The position numbers were made by a program, and so were the translations under genes. Positions 34,339-44,872 of a DNA stretch of 64,000 nt are shown here, piece by piece. The stretch spans positions 13,441 to 77,440 of the forward strand of contig CAYZZU010000010.1 of NCBI GenBank assembly GCA_964483105.1, written 5' to 3'. Positions within the stretch are counted from its first letter, which is position 1. Each line of letters starts with the position of its first letter. The notes beneath the pieces are model-generated. The model was not told the DNA's origin. It made no database searches and worked only from the letters and a program-made list of their open reading frames with translations. The DNA is from CAYZZU01 sp964483105 (GTDB lineage: Bacteria > CG2-30-53-67).

Positions 34339-35613
34339 ATGGGGATGACCATAACTGAAAAGATCCTGGCGGCCCATGCCGGGAAGAAGAAGGTGGAACC
34401 GGGGGAATTGATTACGGTCCGTGTGGATATCGCCCTGGCCAATGACATCACGGCGCCGATTGCGATTCGGAAGTTTCGGGAGTCCGGAGCGGAGAAGGTT
34501 TTTGACAAGGATCTGATCGCCCTGGTTCCGGACCATTTCGCACCCAACAAAGATATCGAATCCGCGGAGCAGTGCAGGATGCTCCGGGATTTCGCGCGGG
34601 AGCAGGAACTGACTCACTATTTTGAAATCGGACGGATGGGAGTGGAACATGCGCTCCTTCCCGAACAGGGAATTGTCGTGCCCGGTGATGTGGTGATCGG
34701 AGCGGACTCTCATACCTGCACCTACGGTGGGCTTGGCGCCTTTTCCACAGGGATGGGCTCCACGGATCTGGCCGCGGCCTATATTACCGGAGAAAGTTGG
34801 CTCAAGGTTCCTGAATCGATGAAGTTCATCTATAAAGGGAGTCTGAACCGTTGGGTGGGAGGGAAGGACCTGATCCTTCACACAATCGGGGATATCGGTG
34901 TGGACGGAGCCCTGTACCGGGCCATGGAATTTACCGGGGAGGTGATTGAATCGCTTCCCATGTCCCATCGTCTGACCATGGCCAATATGGCGATTGAGGC
35001 CGGCGGCAAGAACGGGATTATTGCTCCGGACCGGATTACCGAGGAGTACGTCGTTGACCGGGCCCGGAGGACTCCTGTTTATCACCGGAGTGACCCCGAT
35101 GCGGTTTATTGCGAGATCCGGGAATACGATTGTTCCAAACTGGAACCCCAGGTGGCCTATCCCCACCTGCCGGAAAATGTCCACGACGTGCGGGAGGCCT
35201 CCCATATATCCATCGATCAGGTCGTCATCGGTTCATGCACGAACGGACGCCTTTCGGATCTCCGGGAGGCAGCCAGGGTCATCCGGGGGAAAAAGGTGGC
35301 TCCCTACGTTCGGATGATCGTAATCCCCGCGACGCAGAGGATCTACCGGGATGCCGTCCGGGAAGGGCTGGTGGAAATTTTTGTCGAAGCGGGCGCTGCC
35401 GTCAGTACCCCGACCTGCGGCCCCTGTCTTGGAGGACACATGGGAATTCTGGCTCGGGGGGAACGGGCGGTGGCCACGACCAATCGGAATTTTATTGGAA
35501 GGATGGGCCATCCGGAGAGTGAAGTCTATCTTTCCAATCCGGCTGTGGCCGCGGCCTCGGCCGTGACCGGTCGGATTACTCATCCGGAGGAAGTCGTTCA
35601 ATCATCGGAATGA
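34339..35613 (+). CDS. leuC: 3-isopropylmalate dehydratase, large subunit
   Basis: Aconitase-type 4Fe-4S enzyme isomerising isopropylmalate, acting with LeuD. ATG 34339 gives 424 residues starting MGMTITEKILAAHAG; ATG 34321 upstream in frame has its own GGAGG and would add six residues. Cluster cysteines are in GSCTNGR and PTCGPCLGGH. The length fits the shorter LeuC type usual in anaerobes and archaea rather than the 466-residue E. coli form. Confidence 0.95.
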   Translation: MGMTITEKILAAHAGKKKVEPGELITVRVDIALANDITAPIAIRKFRESGAEKVFDKDLIALVPDHFAPNKDIESAEQCRMLRDFAREQELTHYFEIGRMGVEHALLPEQGIVVPGDVVIGADSHTCTYGGLGAFSTGMGSTDLAAAYITGESWLKVPESMKFIYKGSLNRWVGGKDLILHTIGDIGVDGALYRAMEFTGEVIESLPMSHRLTMANMAIEAGGKNGIIAPDRITEEYVVDRARRTPVYHRSDPDAVYCEIREYDCSKLEPQVAYPHLPENVHDVREASHISIDQVVIGSCTNGRLSDLREAARVIRGKKVAPYVRMIVIPATQRIYRDAVREGLVEIFVEAGAAVSTPTCGPCLGGHMGILARGERAVATTNRNFIGRMGHPESEVYLSNPAVAAASAVTGRITHPEEVVQSSE

Positions 35614-35719
35614 TTCGCGGCGTGGCAATCAGCTCTCGGTTTTATGATCCAAGCCGACCGTTCAATGCTGAAAGTTCATAGCAGAGTCATTCCGAACCGT
35701 GTTGACAAGAGGAGTGAAG

Positions 35720-36211
35720 ATGCAGATTCAAGGAAAGGCCTGGAAATTCGGAAAGGATGTGGACACCGATCAGATTATCCCCGCGCGGTATCTGAACACC
35801 TCCGATCCGGATGAATTAGCTCAGCACTGCATGGAAGACGCTGACCCGGCGTTTGTCCGGAAGATGAGCAGGGGAGACCTGATTGTGGCGGATAAGAACT
35901 TTGGCTGTGGGTCCTCCCGGGAGCATGCTCCCATCGCAATCAAGGCTGCCGGGGTTTCAGCGGTAATCGCCAAGAGCTTCGCCCGGATCTTTTATCGAAA
36001 TGCCTTCAATATGGGACTTCCGATCTTTGAATCGGCAGAGGCCGTGGAGGGAATCTCTGAAGGGGATGAGGTGGAAGTGGAAATGAACTCCGGAAAGATC
36101 CGGAACCTGACGACGGGAAAGGAATACAGTGCCCTTCCTTACCCTCCCTTCATGAGGGAATTAATCGCTGCGGGTGGCTTGATGGAGTATGTAAAGAAAA
36201 GAAAACGGTGA
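35720..36211 (+). CDS. leuD: 3-isopropylmalate dehydratase, small subunit
   Basis: Swivelling domain partner of LeuC. ATG 35720 (GAGGAG upstream) gives 163 residues, MQIQGKAWKFGKDVDTDQIIPARYL, with the KNFGCGSSREHAP motif near residue 60. An in-frame start at 35699 would add seven residues. The short form again matches the archaeal-anaerobe type. leuB does not follow; a GGTCC/GGACC hairpin (36242-36257) and a promoter for the next gene do. Confidence 0.95.
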   Translation: MQIQGKAWKFGKDVDTDQIIPARYLNTSDPDELAQHCMEDADPAFVRKMSRGDLIVADKNFGCGSSREHAPIAIKAAGVSAVIAKSFARIFYRNAFNMGLPIFESAEAVEGISEGDEVEVEMNSGKIRNLTTGKEYSALPYPPFMRELIAAGGLMEYVKKRKR

Positions 36212-36290
36212 AGGACCACTGACCGAAACCGTGGGGAGAAACGGTCCTGAATCGGACCACCAGGATGGAAAATAGTACCAAGGATTTACC

Positions 36291-36320
36291 CTTGACAGCG
36301 CATGCCTGAATTGGTATAGT
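36291..36320 (+). promoter_or_regulatory. Sigma-70 type promoter of the 36366 gene
   Basis: Perfect TTGACA (36291-36296) and TATAGT (36315-36320, one mismatch), 18-bp spacing, 46 bp before the start codon. Confidence 0.8.
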
Positions 36321-36365
36321 TTTTTAGAAGATGCAGGCAGATGGTTTAGAAAGGATGGGACAGAA

Positions 36366-37052
36366 ATGTGGTTCCGAAGGCTTTTGATCCTTCTGGGGGT
36401 AGGGAGCTCAGTATTTATCTTTTATTGTGCCTCTGTTTACGCTGAAGATGATGCTGTGTCTCCTGTAACTTCGCAGGAAATTTCTTTTTTCCATCCCTCC
36501 GGGATGAACGGATTTATCGTCTATGACGTCAATCCGGAGGATCGTTCCGAAAACCTGAGCTATGGGAAAATGAGTTTCGACCTCTCTTCTCCTCTGGGGT
36601 TGCCGGTGACTTTCAATGTGGAACAGTTGAATATGGGGAACGGTTCCTATGATCTGCAAAAACTCATACAGGACAACGAGAAAACCTATCTGGAAATTTT
36701 CAGTATTCAGCGGGGGTTGACGCTTTCGAACAACGGTACACTTTCTTCTCTGCACACCGGAAAACCCGATATTACCATGGTGGTTTTGAGCGCCAACTAC
36801 CTTGCGTCGGACAAGTTTGTCGCCAAGCTGTCTACCGGCCTGTCCCAGACGGTTCAGGAAAAGAACGGTTCGACCTCTTCCAATGTTGGATATGATCTGG
36901 ATATAGCCGGCCATTACTCGATTGCCCCCGGGCTGACCTTTTCTCTCGGGGCAGGGTATTCAACGAACATAGATCTGCTCAACGATTCCAGAATGAATCA
37001 GGATGAAAAACGCTCCTGGTCCCTCATCTCCAAGCTGCGTTTGAAATTCTAA
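36366..37052 (+). CDS. Secreted beta-rich protein, probably outer membrane; function unknown
   Basis: I do not recognise the family. The 228-residue protein has a signal peptide (WFRRLLILLGVGSSVFIFYC to about residue 26, cut near VYAED). The mature part is rich in alternating beta strands with few charges, and it ends in a strand closing with phenylalanine (LISKLRLKF), a common mark of outer-membrane beta-barrels. The 170-residue mature size would suit an 8-strand barrel. It has its own promoter and is not linked to leuD or rpiB by spacing. Cysteine occurs only in the signal region, so a lipoprotein is possible but less likely. Confidence 0.7.
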   Translation: MWFRRLLILLGVGSSVFIFYCASVYAEDDAVSPVTSQEISFFHPSGMNGFIVYDVNPEDRSENLSYGKMSFDLSSPLGLPVTFNVEQLNMGNGSYDLQKLIQDNEKTYLEIFSIQRGLTLSNNGTLSSLHTGKPDITMVVLSANYLASDKFVAKLSTGLSQTVQEKNGSTSSNVGYDLDIAGHYSIAPGLTFSLGAGYSTNIDLLNDSRMNQDEKRSWSLISKLRLKF

Positions 37053-37100
37053 GCCGCAAGATCCGATCCTCTTGAAAAACACACACTTGAAAAACAACCC

Positions 37101-37130
37101 TTGACACCGCAGGATGAAATTCAGTAGAAT
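37101..37130 (+). promoter_or_regulatory. Sigma-70 type promoter of the rpiB-glyA operon
   Basis: Perfect TTGACA (37101-37106) and TAGAAT (37125-37130, one mismatch), 18-bp spacing, 28 bp before the rpiB start. Confidence 0.8.
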
Positions 37131-37594
37131 CCCCAGGTTTGTTAATCGGGGGATTGGATGATGAGAGTCGGTGTCGGTGCGGATCACGGTGGTTTCGAAC
37201 TGAAACGCGATATTCTGGAAGTCCTGACGAGCCTTGGGTACGAAGTGGAGGATTGCGGGTGTGACAGCGCTCTTTCAGTGGACTATCCGGACTTTGCGGA
37301 GCGGGTTGCGCGAGGGGTATCGGATGGAAATTTTGACCGTGGGATCCTGATCTGCGGAACCGGCATCGGCATGTCCATTGCGGCGAACAAATTTCCGAAT
37401 GTACGCGCGGCGTTGTGCCATGATCTCTTCACTGCGCGACTCTCCCGGGAACACAATGATGCCAACATTCTGACTATGGGAGGGAGGGTTCTCGGGGCCG
37501 GGATCGCGAGAGAAATGGTGAAGATCTGGATGGAAACGGAGTTTCAGGGAGGGCGACATCAGAGGCGTGTGGACAAGATCAAGGGATTTGACCG

Positions 37595-38881
<1,287 letters not shown>

Positions 38882-38897
38882 TAAGAGTCGTCCAATC

Positions 38898-39356
38898 ATG
38901 AAACGTCCGTCCTGGGACGAGTATTTTATGGATATCGCTCATATGGTCAAGAGCCGCTCCACCTGTCTCAGACGGCACGTCGGGGCGGTGATCGTCAAGG
39001 GCAAGAATATCCTGACCACGGGGTATAACGGCGCTCCGTCCGGGACGCGTCACTGCCTGGATATCGGTTGTCTGCGTGAAAAAATGCATGTGCCTTCGGG
39101 GGAGCGTCATGAACTCTGTCGAGGGCTTCACGCCGAGCAGAACGCGATTATCCAGGCCGCGAAGCACGGGATCGATATCGCGGGGAGCGATCTTTACTGT
39201 ACCAATCTGCCCTGCCTGATCTGCTCCAAGATGATTATCAATGCCGGGATACGGAAGATTTTCTATGAAGGGGACTATCCGGATCCGTTGTCCCGGGGGA
39301 TGCTGGAGGAGTCCGGTGTGGAACTGATCCAGTGGGGTGAGACGGAGGACGGCTGA
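38898..39356 (+). CDS. dCMP deaminase
   Basis: Zinc enzyme converting dCMP to dUMP for thymidylate synthesis. ATG 38898 gives 152 residues starting MKRPSWDEYFMDIAHMV; the frame is open 87 bp further into glyA. Zinc and catalytic motifs are GLHAEQNAI (HAE) and LPCLICSKM (PCxxC). It is 16 bp after glyA and 19 bp before nrdR, joining one-carbon, pyrimidine and deoxyribonucleotide control. The family is sometimes called ComEB. Confidence 0.93.
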   Translation: MKRPSWDEYFMDIAHMVKSRSTCLRRHVGAVIVKGKNILTTGYNGAPSGTRHCLDIGCLREKMHVPSGERHELCRGLHAEQNAIIQAAKHGIDIAGSDLYCTNLPCLICSKMIINAGIRKIFYEGDYPDPLSRGMLEESGVELIQWGETEDG

Positions 39357-39375
39357 AAAATCGAAGGAGCCTTCA

Positions 39376-39858
39376 GTGAAATGTCCGTTCTGCGGTCACA
39401 TGGAAGACAAGGTGGTCGACTCGAGACTGAGACGGGAAGGGGACGTCATCCGGCGCAGGAGGGAGTGTCTCGCCTGTGAGCGCCGTTTCACCACCCACGA
39501 ACGGGTGGAGGAGATCCTCCCCATGGTGATCAAGAAGGACAATCGGAGAGAGCCTTTTGACCGGGGGAAAATCCGGAAAGGTATCGTCCGGGCCTGCCAG
39601 AAGCGGGGGGTCAGTATGGATATCATCGAGACCATGGTGGAGCAGATTGAGCGCAAATTCCAGGAACGGATGGAGAAGGAAATAAAAAGTCAGGAGATCG
39701 GGGAAGAGGTTATGCGGCTTCTTCATGATACGGATGACGTGGCCTATGTCCGTTTTGCGTCGGTCTATCGTTCCTTCAAGGATCTGAAAGATTTCATGAA
39801 TGAACTGGAGGAAATCCTGGAAACCCGGGAACAGGGGGGGACGGAGATGCCGCGGTAA
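39376..39858 (+). CDS. nrdR: Transcriptional repressor NrdR
   Basis: Nucleotide-sensing repressor of ribonucleotide reductase genes. GTG 39376 with AAGGAG (39364-39369) gives 160 residues starting MKCPFCGH. The zinc ribbon uses Cys3, Cys6, Cys31 and Cys34, and the ATP-cone domain follows from about residue 47 (VIKKDNRREPFDRGKIRKGI). The frame runs open upstream into the previous gene. No NrdR box pair was identified in this window. Confidence 0.95.
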   Translation: MKCPFCGHMEDKVVDSRLRREGDVIRRRRECLACERRFTTHERVEEILPMVIKKDNRREPFDRGKIRKGIVRACQKRGVSMDIIETMVEQIERKFQERMEKEIKSQEIGEEVMRLLHDTDDVAYVRFASVYRSFKDLKDFMNELEEILETREQGGTEMPR

Positions 39859-39874
39859 GGCGATTTTTCATGGT

Positions 39875-39897
39875 GGCGCCTTTTTGAAAGAGGCGCC
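39875..39897 (+). terminator. Hairpin after nrdR
   Basis: GGCGCCT (39875-39881) and AGGCGCC (39891-39897) form a perfect seven-pair stem with a nine-base loop, 16 bp past the nrdR stop. The T run is in the loop rather than after the stem, so termination is uncertain. Confidence 0.45.
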
Positions 39898-39979
39898 TTC
39901 CAGTGATTCCCTCGTTTTGTCATTTCATATCCAAAAACCGGAATGTTCATTTGTCTGAATGTGAGAAGGGCGGAATTAC

Positions 39980-41302
39980 GTGAAGACGTTGACTTTCTCC
40001 ATCGGAGGGGTTCATCCTCCCGGTGCCAAAGAGCTGACTGAAGGGAAAAAGATCGAGGATGCTCCTCTCCCGCGGAGGGCCGTTGTCCCCCTCCAGCAAC
40101 ATATCGGTGCCCCCTGCGAACCTCTGGTCAAGGCCAAGGATACGGTCTGTGTGGGGCAGAGGATCGGAGAGGCCAAAGGTTTTGTCTCTGCTCCGGTCCA
40201 CGCTCCGGTTTCGGGTACCGTCTCCGCAGTTATGCCCATGCCTCATCCCGGGGGGCGGGAAATTCTGTCCGTGGTGATTGAATCAGACGGGGAGGATCGC
40301 TGGTGTGACGGGATCACGGAAACCGAAGATGTCCTTTCCCTGGGACCGGATCAGCTCAAAGAAAGGATCCGGGAGGCGGGGATCGTGGGGATGGGAGGGG
40401 CCACCTTTCCCACCCATGTGAAGCTCTCTCCTCCGGAGGACAAACCGATTGACACGGTCATCCTCAACGGTGTGGAGTGTGAACCCTTCCTGACCGCGGA
40501 CCATCGCCTGATGTTGGAATCTCCCGAAGAGATTCTGGGAGGGCTTGAGATCCTGATGAAGGTGCTGGGGGTTGAGCGTGGTGTGATCGGGATCGAGGAG
40601 AATAAACCGGACGCCATCCGAAAAATAACCGGGTTGACCACCCACTCCGAACGACTGGAGGTAATCCCCCTCAGGGTCAAGTATCCGCAGGGGGCGGAAA
40701 AACAGTTGATTCAGGCAATCCTGGGACGGGAGGTTCCATCAGGGGGGCTCCCCATGGATGTCGGGGTCGTGGTCCAGAACGTGGGTACCGCGGCGGCCGT
40801 TTTCCGCGCGGTCCGGTACGGTGTTCCTTTGATCGAACGGATCACGACGGTCACCGGCCCCGGGATTCAACGTCCCAAGAATCTCCGGGTGCGGATCGGG
40901 ACCCCCTTTTCGGAAGTGATCGATTTCTGCGGTGGGATTCGAGGGAAGGCCGGGAAGGTGATCTCCGGCGGTCCGATGATGGGATTGGCCCAGTATTCCC
41001 TGGAAGTCCCCGTGATCAAGGGAACATCCGGAATCCTGGTATTCCGGGACTCGGATCTCCGTCTTTCCGATTCCAATCCCTGTATCCGTTGTGGAAAATG
41101 CGTTTCCGCCTGCCCCATGGGGATCAATCCGAGCGAGCTCGGGATCTATGTGGAGGCGGGTGTCATGGATGAGCTGGAAGCCCATCACGTCCTGGACTGT
41201 ATCGAATGCGGCTCCTGCGCATTCGTCTGTCCGTCTGCCCGACCCCTCGTCCACCTGATCCGTTTCGGCAAGTCGGAGGTCCTGGCACAGAAAAAGAAAT
41301 AG
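39980..41302 (+). CDS. rnfC: Rnf electron-transport complex subunit C
   Basis: NADH-side subunit of the ion-translocating ferredoxin:NAD+ oxidoreductase, peripheral to the inner membrane. The 440-residue protein starts at GTG 39980 with the RnfC barrel sandwich, the Rossmann-like block GIVGMGGATFPTHVKL and the FMN/NADH region around ILNGVECEPFLTADHRLM. Two 4Fe-4S motifs, CIRCGKCVSACP (about 373) and CIECGSCAFVCP (about 411), close it. First gene of rnfCDGE. Confidence 0.95.
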   Translation: MKTLTFSIGGVHPPGAKELTEGKKIEDAPLPRRAVVPLQQHIGAPCEPLVKAKDTVCVGQRIGEAKGFVSAPVHAPVSGTVSAVMPMPHPGGREILSVVIESDGEDRWCDGITETEDVLSLGPDQLKERIREAGIVGMGGATFPTHVKLSPPEDKPIDTVILNGVECEPFLTADHRLMLESPEEILGGLEILMKVLGVERGVIGIEENKPDAIRKITGLTTHSERLEVIPLRVKYPQGAEKQLIQAILGREVPSGGLPMDVGVVVQNVGTAAAVFRAVRYGVPLIERITTVTGPGIQRPKNLRVRIGTPFSEVIDFCGGIRGKAGKVISGGPMMGLAQYSLEVPVIKGTSGILVFRDSDLRLSDSNPCIRCGKCVSACPMGINPSELGIYVEAGVMDELEAHHVLDCIECGSCAFVCPSARPLVHLIRFGKSEVLAQKKK

Positions 41303-41308
41303 GGTAAT

Positions 41309-42412
41309 ATGGAGAAGGAACAGCCACAGTCGTCATCTGAAAGCGCAAAAAAGAAACGGTCTCGAACCTCCGCCGGAAAAGGGGCGTCGACTTCCGGGAA
41401 GGAACCAGAGAGGGCGCCGGATTCCCTGATTTTGTCCTCATCCCCTCATATTGCCGGCGGGGAGTCGATCCGGGGGTTGATGGCGGACGTGATTCTTGCC
41501 ATGATTCCGGGGATACTGGTCGGAATTTACTATTTCGGGCTCCCCGCGGTTCGGGTGCTGATCATCACCACGCTTTCGGCCGTTCTCTTTGAGGCGGGGA
41601 CCCAACGGATGATGGGGCGGAAGGTCACTGTTACCGATCTCAGCGCCGCGGTGACCGGTATTCTGCTGGCCATGAACATGCCGTCCGGATCTCCCTGGTG
41701 GCTTTGTATCGTCGGGAGCGGGATTGCCATTGTGGTGAGTAAACAGATCTATGGCGGGCTGGGATACAATCCCTTTAATCCGGCTCTCGTGGCGCGGGTG
41801 GTGCTTCTGATTTCCTGGCCGGTCCAGATGACAACCTGGCCGGTCCCGAAACCGTTCTTTGCGCGAGGTATGGACACGATAACCGGGGCCACGCCGTTGG
41901 GGACCATGAAGGAGTCGCTGCTTCTCCACGGAGATCTTTCCGGAATTTCCAATTTCTCCTGGATTGATCCCTTCCTGGGGCATGTCGGTGGAAGTCTGGG
42001 AGAGATTTCCGCCCTCGCTCTGATTCTGGGGGGAGTCTATCTTCTCATTCGCAGGGTGATTACCTGGCATGTTCCGGTAAGTTTTCTTGGCACCGTCTTG
42101 GTGATTGCCATCGTGTTTCACCGGATCGATCCCACCCGCTATGCCTCGCCGATGTTTCATCTGGTCACCGGCGGCCTGATCCTGGGGGCCTTTTTCATGG
42201 CCACGGATCTTGTGACCAGCCCGGTTACGCATACCGGGATGCTGATTTTCGGAGCGGGTTGCGGGATCATTACCATGATGATCCGGTTCTGGGGCGGATA
42301 TCCCGAAGGGGTTTCCTTCGCCATATTATTGATGAACGCCGTGACGCCCCTGATCGACCGTTGGGTGAAACCAAAGAAATTCGGGACCGCCATGGTCGGA
42401 ACGGGGAAATAG
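41309..42412 (+). CDS. rnfD: Rnf electron-transport complex subunit D
   Basis: Membrane subunit carrying covalently bound FMN. It has 367 residues and about nine membrane segments after a charged, serine/lysine-rich N-terminal extension of roughly 40 residues. The FMN-threonine motif is TGATPLGTMKE, and the NPALVARVVLL and VTSPVTHTGMLIFGAGCG segments are typical. Start 41309, 6 bp after rnfC. Confidence 0.95.
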   Translation: MEKEQPQSSSESAKKKRSRTSAGKGASTSGKEPERAPDSLILSSSPHIAGGESIRGLMADVILAMIPGILVGIYYFGLPAVRVLIITTLSAVLFEAGTQRMMGRKVTVTDLSAAVTGILLAMNMPSGSPWWLCIVGSGIAIVVSKQIYGGLGYNPFNPALVARVVLLISWPVQMTTWPVPKPFFARGMDTITGATPLGTMKESLLLHGDLSGISNFSWIDPFLGHVGGSLGEISALALILGGVYLLIRRVITWHVPVSFLGTVLVIAIVFHRIDPTRYASPMFHLVTGGLILGAFFMATDLVTSPVTHTGMLIFGAGCGIITMMIRFWGGYPEGVSFAILLMNAVTPLIDRWVKPKKFGTAMVGTGK

Positions 42413-42442
42413 AGGATCCAAACAGAGAAACCGGTGTGACCG

Positions 42443-43051
42443 ATGCGTGATATTTATAAATTAGTTCTTGTGCTGGGTCTTTTTTGTGTGGTTTCCGCCG
42501 GGATCCTGGCCAAGGTTTATGACATGACCAAGGGGCCGATCGCCGAGGCCAAGGCGGAGGAGGTCCGCCGTGCCATCCGTGCTGTGCTTCCTCCTTACGT
42601 GAACAAGGCCGATGAAGAGTTTCTCAGAAAACCGACGGGGGAGAAGGACGCGAAAGGAAACCCGATCAGCCGCAAGGTGTATGTGGGCAAGGATTCGAGC
42701 GGACGGATTGTAGGGAGGGCCTTTCTGGTTGTTGCGCCGGATGGCTACGGCGGGCCCATTGAAATCATGATGGGGGTCGATCCCCAGGGAACCATTACGG
42801 GGCTTGAGATCATCAGCCTTTCCGAAACACCCGGCCTGGGGGCCAAGATCGCGAGTCGGGATACCTGGCCGGGTCGAGGTGACGGACCGGGCGGATTGAT
42901 CGGGAAGAGCTTGAAAAACAAACTCAAAGTCAAAAAAGACGGTGGTGAGATCGACCAGATCACCGGTGCTACCATCTCACCCCGGGCCGTGGTCAAGGCG
43001 GTTCGAAAGGGACTTCTTTTTTACAGGAAGGAGTTTCAGGGGGGGGCATGA
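42443..43051 (+). CDS. rnfG: Rnf electron-transport complex subunit G
   Basis: Periplasmic flavoprotein subunit anchored by one N-terminal helix (about residues 5-24). The 202-residue protein has the FMN-binding domain with the covalent FMN motif TGATISPRAV near the end, and GLGAKIASR. Its stop overlaps the rnfE start by 4 bp. Confidence 0.93.
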   Translation: MRDIYKLVLVLGLFCVVSAGILAKVYDMTKGPIAEAKAEEVRRAIRAVLPPYVNKADEEFLRKPTGEKDAKGNPISRKVYVGKDSSGRIVGRAFLVVAPDGYGGPIEIMMGVDPQGTITGLEIISLSETPGLGAKIASRDTWPGRGDGPGGLIGKSLKNKLKVKKDGGEIDQITGATISPRAVVKAVRKGLLFYRKEFQGGA

Positions 43052-43644
43052 AACCGATTCAGGAATTTACAAAGGGATTGTGGAAAGAAAACCCGACCTT
43101 CCGACTGGTGCTCGGGATGTGTCCGACATTGGCGGTAACCACCAGTGCCGTAAACGGACTTGGGATGGGACTGGCGACCCTTTCCGTTCTCGTTTGCTCC
43201 AATCTGGCGGTCTCTCTTCTCCGGAACTGGATCCCCGATAAGGTACGGATTCCCGCGTTTATTGTACTGATCGCCTCTTTTGTGACGGTGGTCGATCTGA
43301 TCATGAACGGCTTCGCCCATCAACTCCACAAGTCGCTTGGGCTCTTCATCCCCCTGATCGTGGTGAATTGCATTATTCTCGGGCGGGCCGAGGCCTATGC
43401 CTCCAAGAACCCTCTCTTCTATTCTCTGCTGGACGGACTGGGGATGGGGATCGGCTTTACTCTTTCCCTGACCCTCCTGGGGGGGATCCGGGAGATTCTC
43501 GGCAGTGGAGCCTTTTTCGGGGTTTCCCTTTTCGGGAAGGGATATCTTCCGATGTTGGTGATGGTTCTTCCTCCCGGGGCCTTTCTGATGCTGGGGTTTC
43601 TGATGGCCGCCATGAATCGGATCGAGAAGAAGCTCTCTTCCTGA
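43048..43644 (+). CDS. rnfE: Rnf electron-transport complex subunit E
   Basis: Membrane subunit paralogous to RnfA and NqrD. The 198 residues show the RnfE pattern ENPTFRLVLGMCPTLAVTTSAVNGLGMG, PDKVRIPAFIVLIASFVTVVDL and VNCIILGRAEAYASKN, with about six membrane helices and the paired cysteines of the Rnf A/E iron-sulfur site (CPT and NCII). rnfA and rnfB, which usually follow, are absent: a gene on the other strand ends 15 bp later. Confidence 0.95.
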   Translation: MKPIQEFTKGLWKENPTFRLVLGMCPTLAVTTSAVNGLGMGLATLSVLVCSNLAVSLLRNWIPDKVRIPAFIVLIASFVTVVDLIMNGFAHQLHKSLGLFIPLIVVNCIILGRAEAYASKNPLFYSLLDGLGMGIGFTLSLTLLGGIREILGSGAFFGVSLFGKGYLPMLVMVLPPGAFLMLGFLMAAMNRIEKKLSS

Positions 43645-43659
43645 TGCGGCGGTGTGGAA

Positions 43660-44718
43660 TCACACCTCCCCGGATTCCAGCAGGCGGAAAAGGGGAGCGA
43701 TGATTCCCATGAACCAGATGAAGCTGAAGACCGCAGTTATTCCGTCAACGAGCGTGAAATCCATCAACGGTTCGACCATCCTGTCATAAAAGCCGAGAAA
43801 CGGGTATTGCCTGCCCCCTAATAAAGGTTGTGCCAGGAGATCACACCAGAAAAAAATCTGCCAGGAGTTCTGTCGTAGGGTACGGCCGACTGAGAGCCAG
43901 GCGCGAAGACTCCCCTGCATTCCGAGATCTTCCCGCATCATCCGGCGGAGGAGACGAAAAAAGGGCGTGAGGAGCAGGGGCTTCGTTTCCTTTTGCTCCC
44001 GGTAAGCTTCCGGCGCACGCGCAAGAAACAGCTCAACGACCCCCGCCTTCCACAATCCCATGATGATCCCCATCAGGATGTATCGCCGATGGAATCCCTC
44101 CCGTTCAAAACGCCGGGCGGAGCTTTCCAGAACCCCGGGGAGTGTGATCCATTTCCCCTGTGAGCGGATCTTTTCCGCCAGACGCTGGTCCTCCAGAAGG
44201 GGCAGGTCTTCCTCGAATCCGCCGATCCGGAAGAAGAATTCCTTTCTCATCAGGAACCCCTGATCTCCGTTCGTTGTGTTGGGCCGGTTGAGTCTGGTTT
44301 TTTCCTCCAGATAACGGTAGGCCAGGGCGTGACGTTTCGAGGATCGGAGAAAACGGAGTGGAAAATGCCCGGCAATATCGGAACATTCTTTTTGGCTGAT
44401 TTCTTCATTCAGAGCGGTCAGGGCGCGGCGTAGGAGTTGAGGGTCCGGGAGACGCGAATCGGCATGTAGAAAAAGAAGGGTTTCCGCGCCTGCTGTTTTT
44501 GCCGCGGCGTTCATCTGGATGCCGCGTCCCCGGGAAGTTTCCAGGAATTTCACCCGAAAGATGCCGGCGGTTTCGCGGGTTTTGTCTTTTGAGCCCCCGT
44601 CCGCTACGATCACCTCGACGGACACTCCCTGCTGGGCGGCCAGGTCGGAAAGAAGCCCCGGAAGGGTATCTTCTTCGTTCAAGGTCGGGATAATGACACT
44701 GAGGGATGGCGTCGGCAT
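43660..44718 (-). CDS. GT2 family glycosyltransferase (TIGR04283-like)
   Basis: Inverting glycosyltransferase, product unknown. Residues 1-110 form the GT-A fold: LSVIIPTLNEEDTLPGLL, VIVADGGSKDKTRE, and ALLFLHADSRLP (the DXD-like site). The conserved GDQGFLMRKEFF and LLEDQRLAEKI follow. The C-terminal third (residues 235-352) is hydrophobic with two possible membrane segments, longer than simple TIGR04283 proteins. Transcribed toward rnfE, and divergent from the MCP. Confidence 0.88.
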   Translation of the reverse strand: MPTPSLSVIIPTLNEEDTLPGLLSDLAAQQGVSVEVIVADGGSKDKTRETAGIFRVKFLETSRGRGIQMNAAAKTAGAETLLFLHADSRLPDPQLLRRALTALNEEISQKECSDIAGHFPLRFLRSSKRHALAYRYLEEKTRLNRPNTTNGDQGFLMRKEFFFRIGGFEEDLPLLEDQRLAEKIRSQGKWITLPGVLESSARRFEREGFHRRYILMGIIMGLWKAGVVELFLARAPEAYREQKETKPLLLTPFFRLLRRMMREDLGMQGSLRAWLSVGRTLRQNSWQIFFWCDLLAQPLLGGRQYPFLGFYDRMVEPLMDFTLVDGITAVFSFIWFMGIIAPLFRLLESGEV

Positions 44719-44872
44719 ATGAAAATGGTCTCATCCGTTGGAAGTCAGGCCGTAACATCATGACGGTTTCTCCGGAAGCCGGCCTGCTGTAATCCATCTC
44801 CGTTGTGAACTCCGGCTTATCTGAGATTATACAAATTGTCGTTTCGGTGTAAAGCAGGGAATACGAATTTTC

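Noticed and set aside
39910..39945. Possible promoter TTGTCA before rnfC
   Set aside because: No acceptable -10 at 16-18 bp; left unassigned.
43645..43703. Open frame continuing past rnfE as a possible rnfA
   Set aside because: The translated product has no RnfA signature or membrane helices; it is a shadow of rnfE and the GT2 gene.
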